64,000 nucleotides of DNA, taken from Actinocrispum wychmicini (lineage in GTDB: Bacteria > Actinomycetota > Actinomycetes > Mycobacteriales > Pseudonocardiaceae). The translations under genes and the position numbers were made by a program. Each line of letters begins with the position of its first letter. Position 1 is the stretch's first letter. Under the pieces are notes generated by a model, which did not search any database, was not told where the DNA came from, and saw only the letters and a program-made list of their open reading frames with translations. The stretch lies in NCBI RefSeq assembly GCF_004345645.1, contig NZ_SLWS01000004.1, positions 1 through 64,000 of the forward strand, in the 5' to 3' direction. Positions 28,542-36,862 of this stretch are shown piece by piece.

Positions 28542-29911
28542 CCATCAGCGTGTTCGACCTGTTCAGCATCGGCATCGGGCCGTCCAGCTCACACACGGTC
28601 GGTCCGATGCGGGCCGCCCGCACGTTCGTCGCCGGTCTCGCCGAGGCCGGCGTCCTGGACCGCACCGCGACCGTGCACGCCGAGCTGTTCGGCTCGCTCG
28701 GTGCGACCGGCTACGGCCACGGCAGCCCAGCCGCCGTCATGCTCGGCCTAGAAGGGGAACGGCCGGAGGACGTCGACACGGAAACGGTCGCGCCGCGCGT
28801 GGCCGAGATCCGCGACCGGCATCGGCTGCGGCTGATGGGGACCCACGAGATTGCGTTCAACGAGGACGACGACCTGGTCATGCACCGGCGGAAGACCCTG
28901 CCGGCGCACCCGAACGGCATGCGGTTCGCGGCCACGGACGCCGCTGGGACAGAGCTCACGTCGCACATGTACTACTCGGTCGGCGGTGGGTTCGTGGTGG
29001 ACGCGGAGACCACCGGGGAGCTGCGGATCGTCCCGGACACGACCGTGGTCACGTACCCGTTCAGGACCGGTGCCGAACTACTGGAGCACTGCTCCGCTCA
29101 CGGTCTCACGGTCAGCGACGTCATGATGGCCAACGAGCTGGCCTGGCGGTCCGAGCCGGAGATCCGCGCGGGTCTGCTGCGGATCTGGGACGTGATGCAG
29201 GCGTGCGTGACCAGCGGCTGCTCGAAGGAGGGGTCGCTGCCGGGTGGCCTGCGCGTGCCGAGGCGCGCGAAAGCGTTGTACGACAAGCTGTTGGCCGAGG
29301 ACGGCGACGCCGACCCGCTGTACGTGATGGACTGGATCAGCCTGTACGCGTTGGCGGTCAACGAGGAGAACGCGTCCGGCGGCCGGGTGGTGACCGCGCC
29401 CACGAACGGCGCCGCCGGCATCATCCCCGCGGTCCTGCACTACTACATGCGGTTCGTGCCCGGCGCGGACGACGACGGCGTGGTCCGGTTCCTGCTGACG
29501 GCCGGCGCGATCGGCGTGATCCTGAAGGAGACCGGGTCCATCTCCGGCGCCGAGGTCGGGTGCCAGGGCGAGGTCGGCTCGGCGTGCGCGATGGCCGCGG
29601 CCGCGTTGGCGGCCGTGCTCGGCGGCACCCCGGCGCAGGCCGAGAACGCGGCCGAGATCGGGCTGGAACACCACCTCGGCCTCACATGCGATCCGGTTGG
29701 CGGGCTCGTGCAGATCCCGTGCATCGAACGCAACGCGGTGGGCTCCACCAAGGCCGTGCACGCGGCCAGGATCGCCCTGCGTGGTGACGGAACGCACGTG
29801 GTGCCGCTGGACAAGGCGATCAAAACCATGCGCGAGACAGGTGCGGACATGAGCACCAAATACAAGGAGACAGCGCGCGGCGGCCTTGCTCTCAACGTAA
29901 TCGAATGCTGA
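28538..29911 (+). CDS. sdaA: L-serine ammonia-lyase (iron-sulfur dependent)
   Basis: A 457-residue single-chain serine dehydratase that converts serine to pyruvate and ammonia. The N-terminal beta domain starts FDLFSIGIGPSSSHTVGPMR. The cysteines for the 4Fe-4S cluster lie in SGCSKEG, LTCDPVGG and IPCIERNA of the C-terminal alpha domain. Overlap with glyA makes a two-step route glycine to serine to pyruvate under one riboswitch. Confidence 0.95.
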   Translation: MTISVFDLFSIGIGPSSSHTVGPMRAARTFVAGLAEAGVLDRTATVHAELFGSLGATGYGHGSPAAVMLGLEGERPEDVDTETVAPRVAEIRDRHRLRLMGTHEIAFNEDDDLVMHRRKTLPAHPNGMRFAATDAAGTELTSHMYYSVGGGFVVDAETTGELRIVPDTTVVTYPFRTGAELLEHCSAHGLTVSDVMMANELAWRSEPEIRAGLLRIWDVMQACVTSGCSKEGSLPGGLRVPRRAKALYDKLLAEDGDADPLYVMDWISLYALAVNEENASGGRVVTAPTNGAAGIIPAVLHYYMRFVPGADDDGVVRFLLTAGAIGVILKETGSISGAEVGCQGEVGSACAMAAAALAAVLGGTPAQAENAAEIGLEHHLGLTCDPVGGLVQIPCIERNAVGSTKAVHAARIALRGDGTHVVPLDKAIKTMRETGADMSTKYKETARGGLALNVIEC

Positions 29912-29916
29912 CCACC

Positions 29917-29922
29917 TAGACT
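29917..29922 (+). promoter_or_regulatory. putative -10 box of the GntR gene
   Basis: TAGACT (TANNNT type) ends 7 bases before the GTG at 29930, in the 18-bp gap after sdaA. This would allow leaderless expression of the regulator independent of the riboswitch operon. Confidence 0.4.
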
Positions 29923-29929
29923 CGCTTGT

Positions 29930-30661
29930 GTGACCGACTCCCCTGCCCGGACCTCCACGTTGGCCAGCGCCGGTGACGCGCTGTTCCGGCCGGTTCGTAC
30001 GGGGAACGCGTTCGAGGAGACGGTGGAGCGGCTGCTGCAGGCGATCCGGCTCGGCGTGGCCGGCCCGGGGGAGCGGCTGCCGGCGGAACGGGAGCTGGCG
30101 ACCCGGTTGAACATCAGCCGGGTCACCCTGCGCGAAGCCATCCGCGCGCTGCAGGAGTCCGGGTACGTGGAGTCCAGGCGCGGCCGGTACGGCGGCACGT
30201 TCGTCAACGAGACGCTGCCCACGGGCAAGCGGACCAAGGAAGTCACCACCACCGAGCTGGACGACGTGCTGACCATGCGGCGGATCCTGGAGGTCGGCGC
30301 CGCGGAGGCGGCGGCCGCCCGGACGCTGACCCCGGAGGAACGCCAGTACCTGCGGGCGCACCTGGCCGATTCGGCGACGGGCGCGCTCTCGGAGTACCGG
30401 CGCAAGGACTCCCGGCTGCACCTGGCGATCGCCGAGGTGGCGGGGTCGCCGACGCTGACTTCAGCAGTGGCCGACGTGCGGGTGCGGATCAACGAGCTGC
30501 TGGACGCGATCCCGTTGCTGGACACCAACCTGGACCACTCCAACGCGCAGCACGAGCAGATCGTGCAGCGGATCCTGGACGGCGACCCGGCGAAAGCCAG
30601 GGACGCGATGGCCGAGCACCTGGCCGGCACCGCCTCCCTGCTGCGCGGCTTCCTCTCCTAG
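29930..30661 (+). CDS. GntR-family regulator, FadR subfamily
   Basis: A 243-residue regulator. The N-terminal winged helix is about 30-95 (LPAERELATRLNISRVTLREAI, then SGYVESRRGRYGGTFV). The C-terminal FCD all-helical domain contains the metal-ligand histidines in DSRLHLAIAEVAG and NAQHEQIVQ. The GTG at 29930 is 18 bp after sdaA. Regulators of this type often control amino-acid or polyamine catabolism, so the glycine/serine genes or the Puu-like cluster are both possible targets. Its stop lies 2 bp from the convergent kinase stop. Confidence 0.92.
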   Translation: MTDSPARTSTLASAGDALFRPVRTGNAFEETVERLLQAIRLGVAGPGERLPAERELATRLNISRVTLREAIRALQESGYVESRRGRYGGTFVNETLPTGKRTKEVTTTELDDVLTMRRILEVGAAEAAAARTLTPEERQYLRAHLADSATGALSEYRRKDSRLHLAIAEVAGSPTLTSAVADVRVRINELLDAIPLLDTNLDHSNAQHEQIVQRILDGDPAKARDAMAEHLAGTASLLRGFLS

Positions 30662-30662
30662 G

Positions 30663-31640
30663 TCAAGGCTGGTCCTGGGGCAGCGTGACCCGGATGGTCG
30701 CCGGTTCGACCACGCGGATGTCGCCGCCGTGCAGGTCCACGACCCAGCGGGCGATGGCCAACCCCAGCCCGGTGCCGCCGCCGGCGCGCTCGCCGCGGAC
30801 GAACCGGTGGAACACCCGTTCCCGGTCGGCCGGGGCGATCCCGGGGCCGTCGTCGCGGACGTCGAGCACCACGGCCGAGTCGGTGAACCGGGCGGCCAGC
30901 AGGACCTCGCCGCCCTGCGGGCCGTGCCGGGCGGCGTTGTCCAGCAGGTTCCACACCACCTGGTGCAGGCGTTCCCGGTCGGCGAACACCTTGCCGTCCG
31001 GAACGTCCACAGTGAACCGAACACCCCGGCCGGCCACCTCGGCCTCGGCCACCACCTCGCCGAGCATCGGCGCCAGCTCGAAGAACTCGCGGTCCAGCGG
31101 GGTCACCCCGGCGTCCACTCTGGACAGATCGAGCAGCTCGGTGACCAGGCGGCCGAGGCGTTCGGTCTGCGCGAGCGCGGTCCGCAGTGTCGCCGGGTCC
31201 GGCTCGGCGACGCCATCGACGACGTTCTCCAGCACCGCCTGCAACGCCGTGATCGGGGTGCGCAGCTCGTGCGACACGTTCGCGATCAGTTCCCGCCGTT
31301 GCCGGTCCGCCGCGGCGAGGTCCGCGGCCATCTGGTTGAACGCCCGCGCCAGTTCGCCGACTTCGTCGCGGGACGTCGCCCGGACCTGACGCGTGTAGTC
31401 CCCACGGGCCATGGCGCGGGCCGCGGCGGTCATCTGGCGCAGCGGCTTCGTGATGCCGTGCGCGAGGACCTGGGAGGTGGCCAGGCCGATCCCGATGGCG
31501 ATGATGGAGGTGTTGAAGGCGGGCAGCCAGCCCATTCGCAGCCAGAAGAACGCCAGCGCGGCGCCGCCGCCGCCGAGCACGATCAGACCCATCTTCAGCT
31601 TGATCGACCGGATCGGGTCCAACGGCCGGGGCAGCATCAT
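30663..31640 (-). CDS. sensor histidine kinase (HAMP, HisKA type)
   Basis: A 325-residue kinase with two N-terminal transmembrane segments (about 15-35 and 42-60), a HAMP domain (62-115), phospho-acceptor H124 in NVSHELRTPI, and an ATPase domain with NLLDNAARHGP, DDGPGI and GGGTGLGLAI. The ATG at 31640 overlaps the regulator stop and has GGAGG 8 bases upstream. Almost no extracytoplasmic sensor is present, so signals are probably read within the membrane or by a partner. Confidence 0.93.
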   Translation of the reverse strand: MMLPRPLDPIRSIKLKMGLIVLGGGGAALAFFWLRMGWLPAFNTSIIAIGIGLATSQVLAHGITKPLRQMTAAARAMARGDYTRQVRATSRDEVGELARAFNQMAADLAAADRQRRELIANVSHELRTPITALQAVLENVVDGVAEPDPATLRTALAQTERLGRLVTELLDLSRVDAGVTPLDREFFELAPMLGEVVAEAEVAGRGVRFTVDVPDGKVFADRERLHQVVWNLLDNAARHGPQGGEVLLAARFTDSAVVLDVRDDGPGIAPADRERVFHRFVRGERAGGGTGLGLAIARWVVDLHGGDIRVVEPATIRVTLPQDQP

Positions 31641-32323
31641 TTCGGTACCTCCAACGCGTAGCCGACGCCGTGCACGGTCCTGATCAGGTCGGCGCCGAGC
31701 TTGCGGCGCAACGCCTTGATGTGGCTGTCGACCGTCCGCGTGCCGCCCGGGTCGGCCCATCCCCACACCTCCGTCAGCAGCCGGTCGCGCGGCACGACCG
31801 CCCGCGGCCGCCCGGCGAGGTGCACCAGCAGGTCGAACTCGGTCGGGGTCAGGTGCGTTTGCGTGCCGGCCCGGAGCACCCGTCGCTCCACCTGGTCGAT
31901 CTCCAGGTCGCCGAGGACGATCCGGGCCGTCGGCGCCGGTGGCTGGGTGGCCCGGTCGACCCGGCGCAGCAGCGCGTGCACCCGCGCGGCCAGCTCGCGG
32001 ATGGAGAACGGCTTGGTGATGTAGTCGTCCGCGCCGACAGCGAGGCCGACCAGCAGGTCGGTCTCGTCGTCCCGGGCGGTCAGCATCAGCACAGGCACCG
32101 GCGTGTGCGCGTGCACCCGCCGGCACACCTCCAGGCCGTCGAATCCGGGCAGCATCAGGTCAAGCACGATCAGGTCCGGTGGCCGCGCCACCGCCGACCG
32201 CACCGCGCTCGGCCCGTCGTGCGCGAGTTCGACGTCGTACCCTTCCGCGCGCAGCCGTGCGGCCACCGACTCGGCGATCGTGAGCTCGTCCTCCACCACC
32301 AGGATCCGACGCCCCTCTGTCAT
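31637..32323 (-). CDS. OmpR/PhoB-family response regulator
   Basis: A 228-residue regulator with phospho-acceptor D55 (VLDLMLPGFDG), switch residues in MLTARDDE and ITKPFS, and a C-terminal winged helix ending RTVHGVGYALEVPK. The ATG at 32323 gives the standard N-terminus. It is divergent from the secreted beta-propeller gene. The shared intergenic region carries direct repeats with the 11-bp phasing that OmpR-type regulators recognise, so autoregulation and control of the propeller gene are likely. Confidence 0.93.
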   Translation of the reverse strand: MTEGRRILVVEDELTIAESVAARLRAEGYDVELAHDGPSAVRSAVARPPDLIVLDLMLPGFDGLEVCRRVHAHTPVPVLMLTARDDETDLLVGLAVGADDYITKPFSIRELAARVHALLRRVDRATQPPAPTARIVLGDLEIDQVERRVLRAGTQTHLTPTEFDLLVHLAGRPRAVVPRDRLLTEVWGWADPGGTRTVDSHIKALRRKLGADLIRTVHGVGYALEVPK

Positions 32324-32373
32324 GCCGCCGACCCTATGGCGGAACAGTGGTCGGCTGACGGGGGATATGTGAA

Positions 32374-32412
32374 TGTCCTGTGGATGTCGGCCGACTGTCG
32401 GTTCGCTGTCGG
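32374..32412. promoter_or_regulatory. phased TGTCGG direct repeats (OmpR-type operator)
   Basis: TGTCCT at 32374 and TGTCGG at 32385, 32396 and 32407 form four hexamers spaced exactly 11 bp start to start. OmpR/PhoB-family dimers bind such repeats head to tail. The array sits between the response regulator start and the propeller gene start. Confidence 0.6.
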
Positions 32413-32480
32413 TTTCCCCACGACCGGCTGTGGCTGCGAAAGACTGCGGGGAGTAAGCGGACAAGACGATTGGAGTGAGC

Positions 32481-33404
32481 ATGTTCCGAAGATTCGGTGT
32501 GCTGGCCGTGGCGGCCCTCGGCGTCACCCTCGTCGGCGCCGTACCGGCCACCGCCGAGACCGGCCGCGCATTTCCCACCCAGTTCGCCCTGCCGAACGGC
32601 TTCATGCCCGAAGGGATCGCCATCGGGGACGCGCCGGTCGCGTACTTCGGTTCCCGCAAGGACGGCTCGCTGTTCCGAGTGAATTTGGTCACAGGTCGGG
32701 GTGAGTTTTTCAGCCAGGGCCCGGGAACCCCGTCCACCGGACTGAAGATCGACAGGCGGGGCCGGCTGTTCGTGTCCGGCGCGTCCGGCGGTGACGGCCG
32801 GGTGGTCGACGCCCGGTCCGGGAAGGTCCTGGCCAGCTACAAGTTCGCCACCACCACCGACACGTTCATCAACGACGTCGTCGTCACCGACCACGCGGCC
32901 TGGTTCACCGAGTCACGCGGGGCGGTCCTGTACAAGCTCCCGTTGCGGCACGGCCGGCTGCCGAAGACGTTCGAGACCCTGCCACTGACCGGCGACTTCG
33001 TGCTGACGCCGGGAACCAACGCGAACGGCATCGCCACCACCCCCGACGGCCGGTCGCTGCTGATCGTGCAGAGCAGCACCGGAAAGCTGTTCAAGGTCGA
33101 CCCGGCCACCGGCGTGACCAAGCAGGTCGACCTGGCCGGCGAGGTGTTGACCGCGGGCGACGGCCTGCTGCGCGAGGGGAACACCCTGTTCGTGGTGCAG
33201 AACCGCTTGAACACGGTCGAGAAGTTCGCCCTGGACCGAACCGGCTCGACCGGGAAGCTACTGGCCAAGGCCACTGACCCGCGGTTCGACGTGCCGAGCA
33301 CGGTCGCCTCCTTCGGTCACCGTCTGTATCTGCCGAACGCCCGGTTCAGCACGCCGCCCACACCGGATACACCGTATACCGCTGTCGCCATTCCACGGCC
33401 CTGA
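32481..33404 (+). CDS. secreted beta-propeller protein (SMP-30/NHL-like)
   Basis: A 307-residue protein with a Sec signal peptide (MFRRFGVLAVAALGVTLVG, cleavage near PATAETG). The rest consists of repeated beta blades such as GLKIDRRGRLFVSGASGGDG and GIATTPDGRSLLIVQSSTG, as in six-bladed SMP-30/gluconolactonase-like propellers. Start at the ATG with GGAG 5 bases upstream. An in-frame GTG 6 bases earlier is possible. Related genes are sometimes labelled superoxide dismutase, which this sequence does not support. Probably controlled by the adjacent two-component system. Confidence 0.85.
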   Translation: MFRRFGVLAVAALGVTLVGAVPATAETGRAFPTQFALPNGFMPEGIAIGDAPVAYFGSRKDGSLFRVNLVTGRGEFFSQGPGTPSTGLKIDRRGRLFVSGASGGDGRVVDARSGKVLASYKFATTTDTFINDVVVTDHAAWFTESRGAVLYKLPLRHGRLPKTFETLPLTGDFVLTPGTNANGIATTPDGRSLLIVQSSTGKLFKVDPATGVTKQVDLAGEVLTAGDGLLREGNTLFVVQNRLNTVEKFALDRTGSTGKLLAKATDPRFDVPSTVASFGHRLYLPNARFSTPPTPDTPYTAVAIPRP

Positions 33405-33413
33405 TCAGCTCGG

Positions 33414-33460
33414 CCCCGTGCGATTTTTGCCTGTTGCATGCATGCAAATTACTCACGGGG
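33414..33460. promoter_or_regulatory. hairpin with central TTGCATGCATGCAA palindrome
   Basis: CCCCGTG (33414-33420) pairs with CACGGGG (33454-33460), and the loop contains a perfect 14-bp palindrome (33434-33447). It could be the propeller gene's terminator, an operator for the DUF417 gene downstream, or both. The 33405-33593 stretch is visibly more AT-rich than its surroundings and holds no other feature I can support. Confidence 0.45.
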
Positions 33461-33593
33461 TCTTCGGCTGTCTTGACCAGGTGGAAATACCTGAGTGTCT
33501 TGTCTGGCGACATCAACTCCCCGCACACTCCAGAATACGTCGCACTGGGCGGAGTGCGAGCCTTTTGAAGTTATGAAAAGGGGATTTACCGGG

Positions 33594-34094
33594 ATGACGA
33601 CGAAAGATACCGCCCACCAACCAGTGATCGCCACCTCCCCTGCCGACCGTTTTGACCGGTACCTCGCGCTCGAAGCGCGGCTGGTCGTGTCGTTGCGACG
33701 GATAAGTGTTCCGTTGCTGCGGGGGGCGATAGGTGTCGTCTTCATCTGGTTCGGTGCGCTGAAGATAGACAACACCTCACCGGTGAGTGATTTCGTGGCC
33801 AACACGCTGCCGTGGTTCGACCGTGCCTGGGTCGTGCCCGCGCTCGGCGTGTTCGAGATGCTCCTCGGTCTGGCCATGATCGTCGGCCGTTATCTGACCA
33901 TCGTGTGCGTCGCCCTGACGTGTCACCTGGTCGGCACGTTCCTGGCCCTCGTGATGCAGCCCAGCGTCACCTTCCAGCACGGCAACCCGTTCCTGCTGAC
34001 GACGGAAGGAGAGTTCGTCATCAAGAACCTCGTTTTCATTGCCGCCGGCCTGGTCGTCGCGGCACGCTTCAACAATTCACGTAAGACCGGTTGA
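33594..34094 (+). CDS. DUF417/DoxX-like membrane protein
   Basis: A 166-residue protein with four hydrophobic segments: GAIGVVFIWFGALKI, the VPALGVFEMLLGLAMIVG region, TIVCVALTCHLVGTFLALV, and NLVFIAAGLVVAAR. The conserved HGNPFLLTTEGEFVIKN loop is typical of YkgB-like DUF417 proteins. The ATG at 33594 has AAGGGG 10 bases upstream. An ATG at 33573 would add 7 residues. A decayed copy of its C-terminal half lies 550 bp downstream. Physiological role is unknown: relatives are linked to redox or chlorine stress. Confidence 0.85.
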   Translation: MTTKDTAHQPVIATSPADRFDRYLALEARLVVSLRRISVPLLRGAIGVVFIWFGALKIDNTSPVSDFVANTLPWFDRAWVVPALGVFEMLLGLAMIVGRYLTIVCVALTCHLVGTFLALVMQPSVTFQHGNPFLLTTEGEFVIKNLVFIAAGLVVAARFNNSRKTG

Positions 34095-34101
34095 TCACGG
34101 C

Positions 34102-34162
34102 GTGGGTGGTGGCGCCCGGCACGGTGTCGCCACCCACGACGACCCGCCTGGCGGGGCGGGTC
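34102..34162 (+). terminator. two hairpins after the DUF417 gene
   Basis: GTGGGTGG...GGCG (34102-34114) pairs imperfectly with CGCCACCCAC (34129-34137). GACCCGCC (34141-34148) pairs perfectly with GGCGGGTC (34155-34162). They lie 8-70 bp after the stop and make a plausible tandem terminator. Confidence 0.55.
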
Positions 34163-34336
34163 GGTGGACATGAACTGGTCAGTGTGAAGATCACGAGGTG
34201 ATGCACTTCCAACGCGGTCTCTTCGTCCGGTAGGGCTGGGCTGTCAGCCGTACGGCGGCACATGATCCTGGGTGTCGGCCCCGACTGACCGCCCTTGGCC
34301 GCCGGTGGCCGGTGAGGAGGGTGCGGTGTCGCTGGA

Positions 34337-34645
34337 GTTGGCGCCATGATCCTTATTCCGCTGGAAGTGCCCAAGGCGTGGATGGCCGACCGGTTTCCGA
34401 GCAGAGTGGGTCGCCGCATTGCGCTGGTGTACCAACGCGTGAGACGTCCACCGCGAACTGACCGACGTCAACGCGGGCCCGGGACGGGGTGCCTCCGGCC
34501 CTGCGGATCCCGGCCCGCTCGCCAGGTCGACATAGCCGACATCGGTCGCTGTGCTTCGATTCCGGTGAGTTTGCGTACGCGAACGTGTCCTATCGCATTG
34601 ACGCGCTGCTGAGCGTTCCGCGACAGGTAACGATGGTGCTGACCG
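34337..34645 (+). pseudogene. remnant of a VMAP/cyclase-like gene
   Basis: Translation from 34346 gives MILIPLEVPKAWMADRFPS, which matches the intact gene at 35063 in MILIPADVSKTRLTDQFPD. Similarity fades after about 34445. Near the end, SYRIDALLSVPRQ (34587-34625) resembles PYQVDALLSNPQL from the C-terminal region of the same gene. The simplest reading is a copy that lost its middle. The C-terminal match is short and less certain. The rest of 34163-34336 shows nothing recognisable. Confidence 0.55.
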
Positions 34646-34860
34646 AATATTCGACCATCGTGTGTGTCGCCCTGACGTGCCAGTTGGTCGGCACGTTCCT
34701 GGACCTCGTGACGCAGCCCAGCGCCACCCTCCAGTACGACAACCCGTTCCTCTTGACCATCGAGGGAGGGCTCGTCATCGACCCGTGTTCATGGCCGCGG
34801 GCCTGGTCATAGCGGTCGGCTTCCACAAATCCAGGACAGACCGAACGCATGCCTCATGAG
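34646..34860 (+). pseudogene. 3' fragment of a duplicated DUF417 gene, frameshifted
   Basis: Residues TIVCVALTCQLVGTFLDLV and YDNPFLLTIEGGLVI repeat the end of the intact gene at 33594-34094 with roughly four of five bases identical. After VID the frame is lost: about four bases are missing near 34782, and the continuation FMAAGLVIAVGFHKSR is in another frame. The 5' half is absent. It is a clear pseudogene. The following 34861-35062 is AT-richer leader sequence of the VMAP gene. Confidence 0.8.
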
Positions 34861-35062
34861 TCGGCGACATTGTCAATGTCATGTGGCACATTGGATGACG
34901 TTCGCGGTACATATCCTGGCGAGATCGGCCTGGATGCGATAGTCGCAGGTCGCGCTCCCTTTCCAATCGATGGTCTGTGCCAGACGGCGATGACGGCACA
35001 TAATCATCACTATCAGCTCGGCCGATTGGTCTCGGCCACCACTGACAGTCCTTGGGGAGGAG

Positions 35063-36862
35063 TTGGCGCTCGCCGTGCGGGCTGAACATCGCGCGATCAT
35101 GGTCGTTGACGTCGCCGGGTTCACCAACCCGGCGAGACGGCTGCCGCACCTCGTCGCGGTGCAGGAGGGACTGTACGTAGTACTGGAGAAGGCTTTTGCC
35201 GAGTCAGGGATACCGTGGGACTTGTGTGCGATCGAGGACCGCGGTGACGGTGTCATGATCCTGATTCCGGCAGACGTCTCCAAGACTCGGTTGACAGATC
35301 AGTTTCCGGACCGGGTGGTCGCGGGGCTGCGCCGGTACAATGCCGATCATGCCCGCAGCGCAACGTTCCAGTTGCGGATCGGCCTGCACTTCGGCGAGGT
35401 TTACAAGAACAAGAACGGAGTCGTCAGCAGGGCGGTCAACGACGCTTTTCGGATCTTGGACGCCTCCGCAGCCAAAGCCGCTCTCAAGAAGTCCGCTGGT
35501 ATGGTGGCGTTCATCGCCTCTGATCTGTTCTACCGCGAGGTCATCCTGCAGGATCCGGCGGCCGATCCGGACTCTTATCAGCAGATCCGCGTCGAGGTCA
35601 AGGACTTCTCCGGCGACGCGTGGATGTGCCTTCGCGGGATTCCAACGCCGAGAGACCTGGCCGCGCAGCCGCACACGGAGAATGCGCTGCCTGTTCTCGC
35701 TGACGCGGACCTTGAGAGCCTGGCGGGGTGGCTTGCCGACGTCACGGTGGCGCATCCGGCCACGATCGTCCGGCGGGCGGCCAATCCGAACACACCGATA
35801 CCGCGCAGCCACAACGCGTGGGACATGTTCCTGGAGCTCAACGACATCAACGCGGGCGAGGACGGCCTGCCGCCCGCCCTGGTGTTCCTCGGACTGGTCG
35901 CGCACCAGTTGGATGGGCAGCGCGGGGCCGACGTAACGGAGTGGGCGAATACCCAGGCGCGCAGGTTGCGGTTGGAGTCCAGGTTCCGGGAACGCGTGAC
36001 AGCGGAGTCGCATGTGCCGGAGAACCCACGACTGCATCTGCTGATCGCGTTCGAGCCGCACAGTCTCTACGAGAACCAGTACTGGCTCTCGTACTGGCGG
36101 CAGGACGACCCGGAGGCGTGGCCGCCGAACCGCGCGAGGGTCGGCTTGGTCGCACTGGCTGATCTTGAGCGGGCGGTGGAACAGGTCGTGCTCGCCGCCG
36201 AGAGGACGTGGAGTGACTCGCTTGCCGCGGTCATGATCGAGTTCTTGGTGCCACGTAGCTTGATTGACCTGCACATACATGAGTGGGAGAAGGACAAGCG
36301 TTCCACGAATCCGAGACCCCTGCGGCTGGACTACCCGATCGTGTTGCGGAGCCTCGAGCGGATGTCGTCCATACATTGGCACCGCATGTGGCATCATCGC
36401 TGGCGCCTGCTCGTGGCGGACCCGTCACCCCAACGTGTCCATTTCAGTCAACCGTCTGACCATGAGCGGCCATATCAGGTCGATGCTTTGCTGAGCAACC
36501 CTCAGTTGGTGTCGTCGGTGCTGTCGGCGGCACCACCGACCAAGCCACCGGCACAGCCTGGAGTTGATGAGTACACCGCGGCACTGCAATGCGGCCTACC
36601 AGCGCTTATCTGGCATCAGGACGGTTTGCCGGATGAACTTCGTGAAGTTGTGGACTCGTTGCTCGACGATGAGGGGCTTGGTGCTCTCCCAGAACGAGTG
36701 CATACCGAGCTGCGCGGGGCCCTGGCGGCGTCACAAGGTTCGCCCAATATCAACATACTTCATGGTTTGGTGGTACTGTGGGACTCGCCGGAACGTCGAG
36801 TAGAGTTGGATTTGCCTGGCACTTCCTCCGGAGCCGCGAAGGAATCGGCGGATGAGCACTGA
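35063..36862 (+). CDS. VMAP-like protein with N-terminal nucleotidyl-cyclase-like domain
   Basis: A 599-residue protein. The N-terminus (about 10-185) resembles class III nucleotidyl cyclases: VVDVAGFT carries a metal-ligand candidate D16 and EDRGDGVMI a second, D62. GLHFGEVYKNKNG and VNDAFRILDA follow. A middle region (about 225-330) precedes LLIAFEPHS and a C-terminal domain with IEFLVPRSLIDLHIHEW, PIVLRSLERM and HRMWHHRW, which I recognise as the VMAP C-terminal type of vWA-MoxR-VMAP systems. The TTG at 35063 is close behind GGGGAGG. A GTG at 35075 or ATG at 35099 are alternatives. Overlap of 11 bp with the MoxR gene. Cyclase activity is inferred only. Confidence 0.75.
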   Translation: MALAVRAEHRAIMVVDVAGFTNPARRLPHLVAVQEGLYVVLEKAFAESGIPWDLCAIEDRGDGVMILIPADVSKTRLTDQFPDRVVAGLRRYNADHARSATFQLRIGLHFGEVYKNKNGVVSRAVNDAFRILDASAAKAALKKSAGMVAFIASDLFYREVILQDPAADPDSYQQIRVEVKDFSGDAWMCLRGIPTPRDLAAQPHTENALPVLADADLESLAGWLADVTVAHPATIVRRAANPNTPIPRSHNAWDMFLELNDINAGEDGLPPALVFLGLVAHQLDGQRGADVTEWANTQARRLRLESRFRERVTAESHVPENPRLHLLIAFEPHSLYENQYWLSYWRQDDPEAWPPNRARVGLVALADLERAVEQVVLAAERTWSDSLAAVMIEFLVPRSLIDLHIHEWEKDKRSTNPRPLRLDYPIVLRSLERMSSIHWHRMWHHRWRLLVADPSPQRVHFSQPSDHERPYQVDALLSNPQLVSSVLSAAPPTKPPAQPGVDEYTAALQCGLPALIWHQDGLPDELREVVDSLLDDEGLGALPERVHTELRGALAASQGSPNINILHGLVVLWDSPERRVELDLPGTSSGAAKESADEH

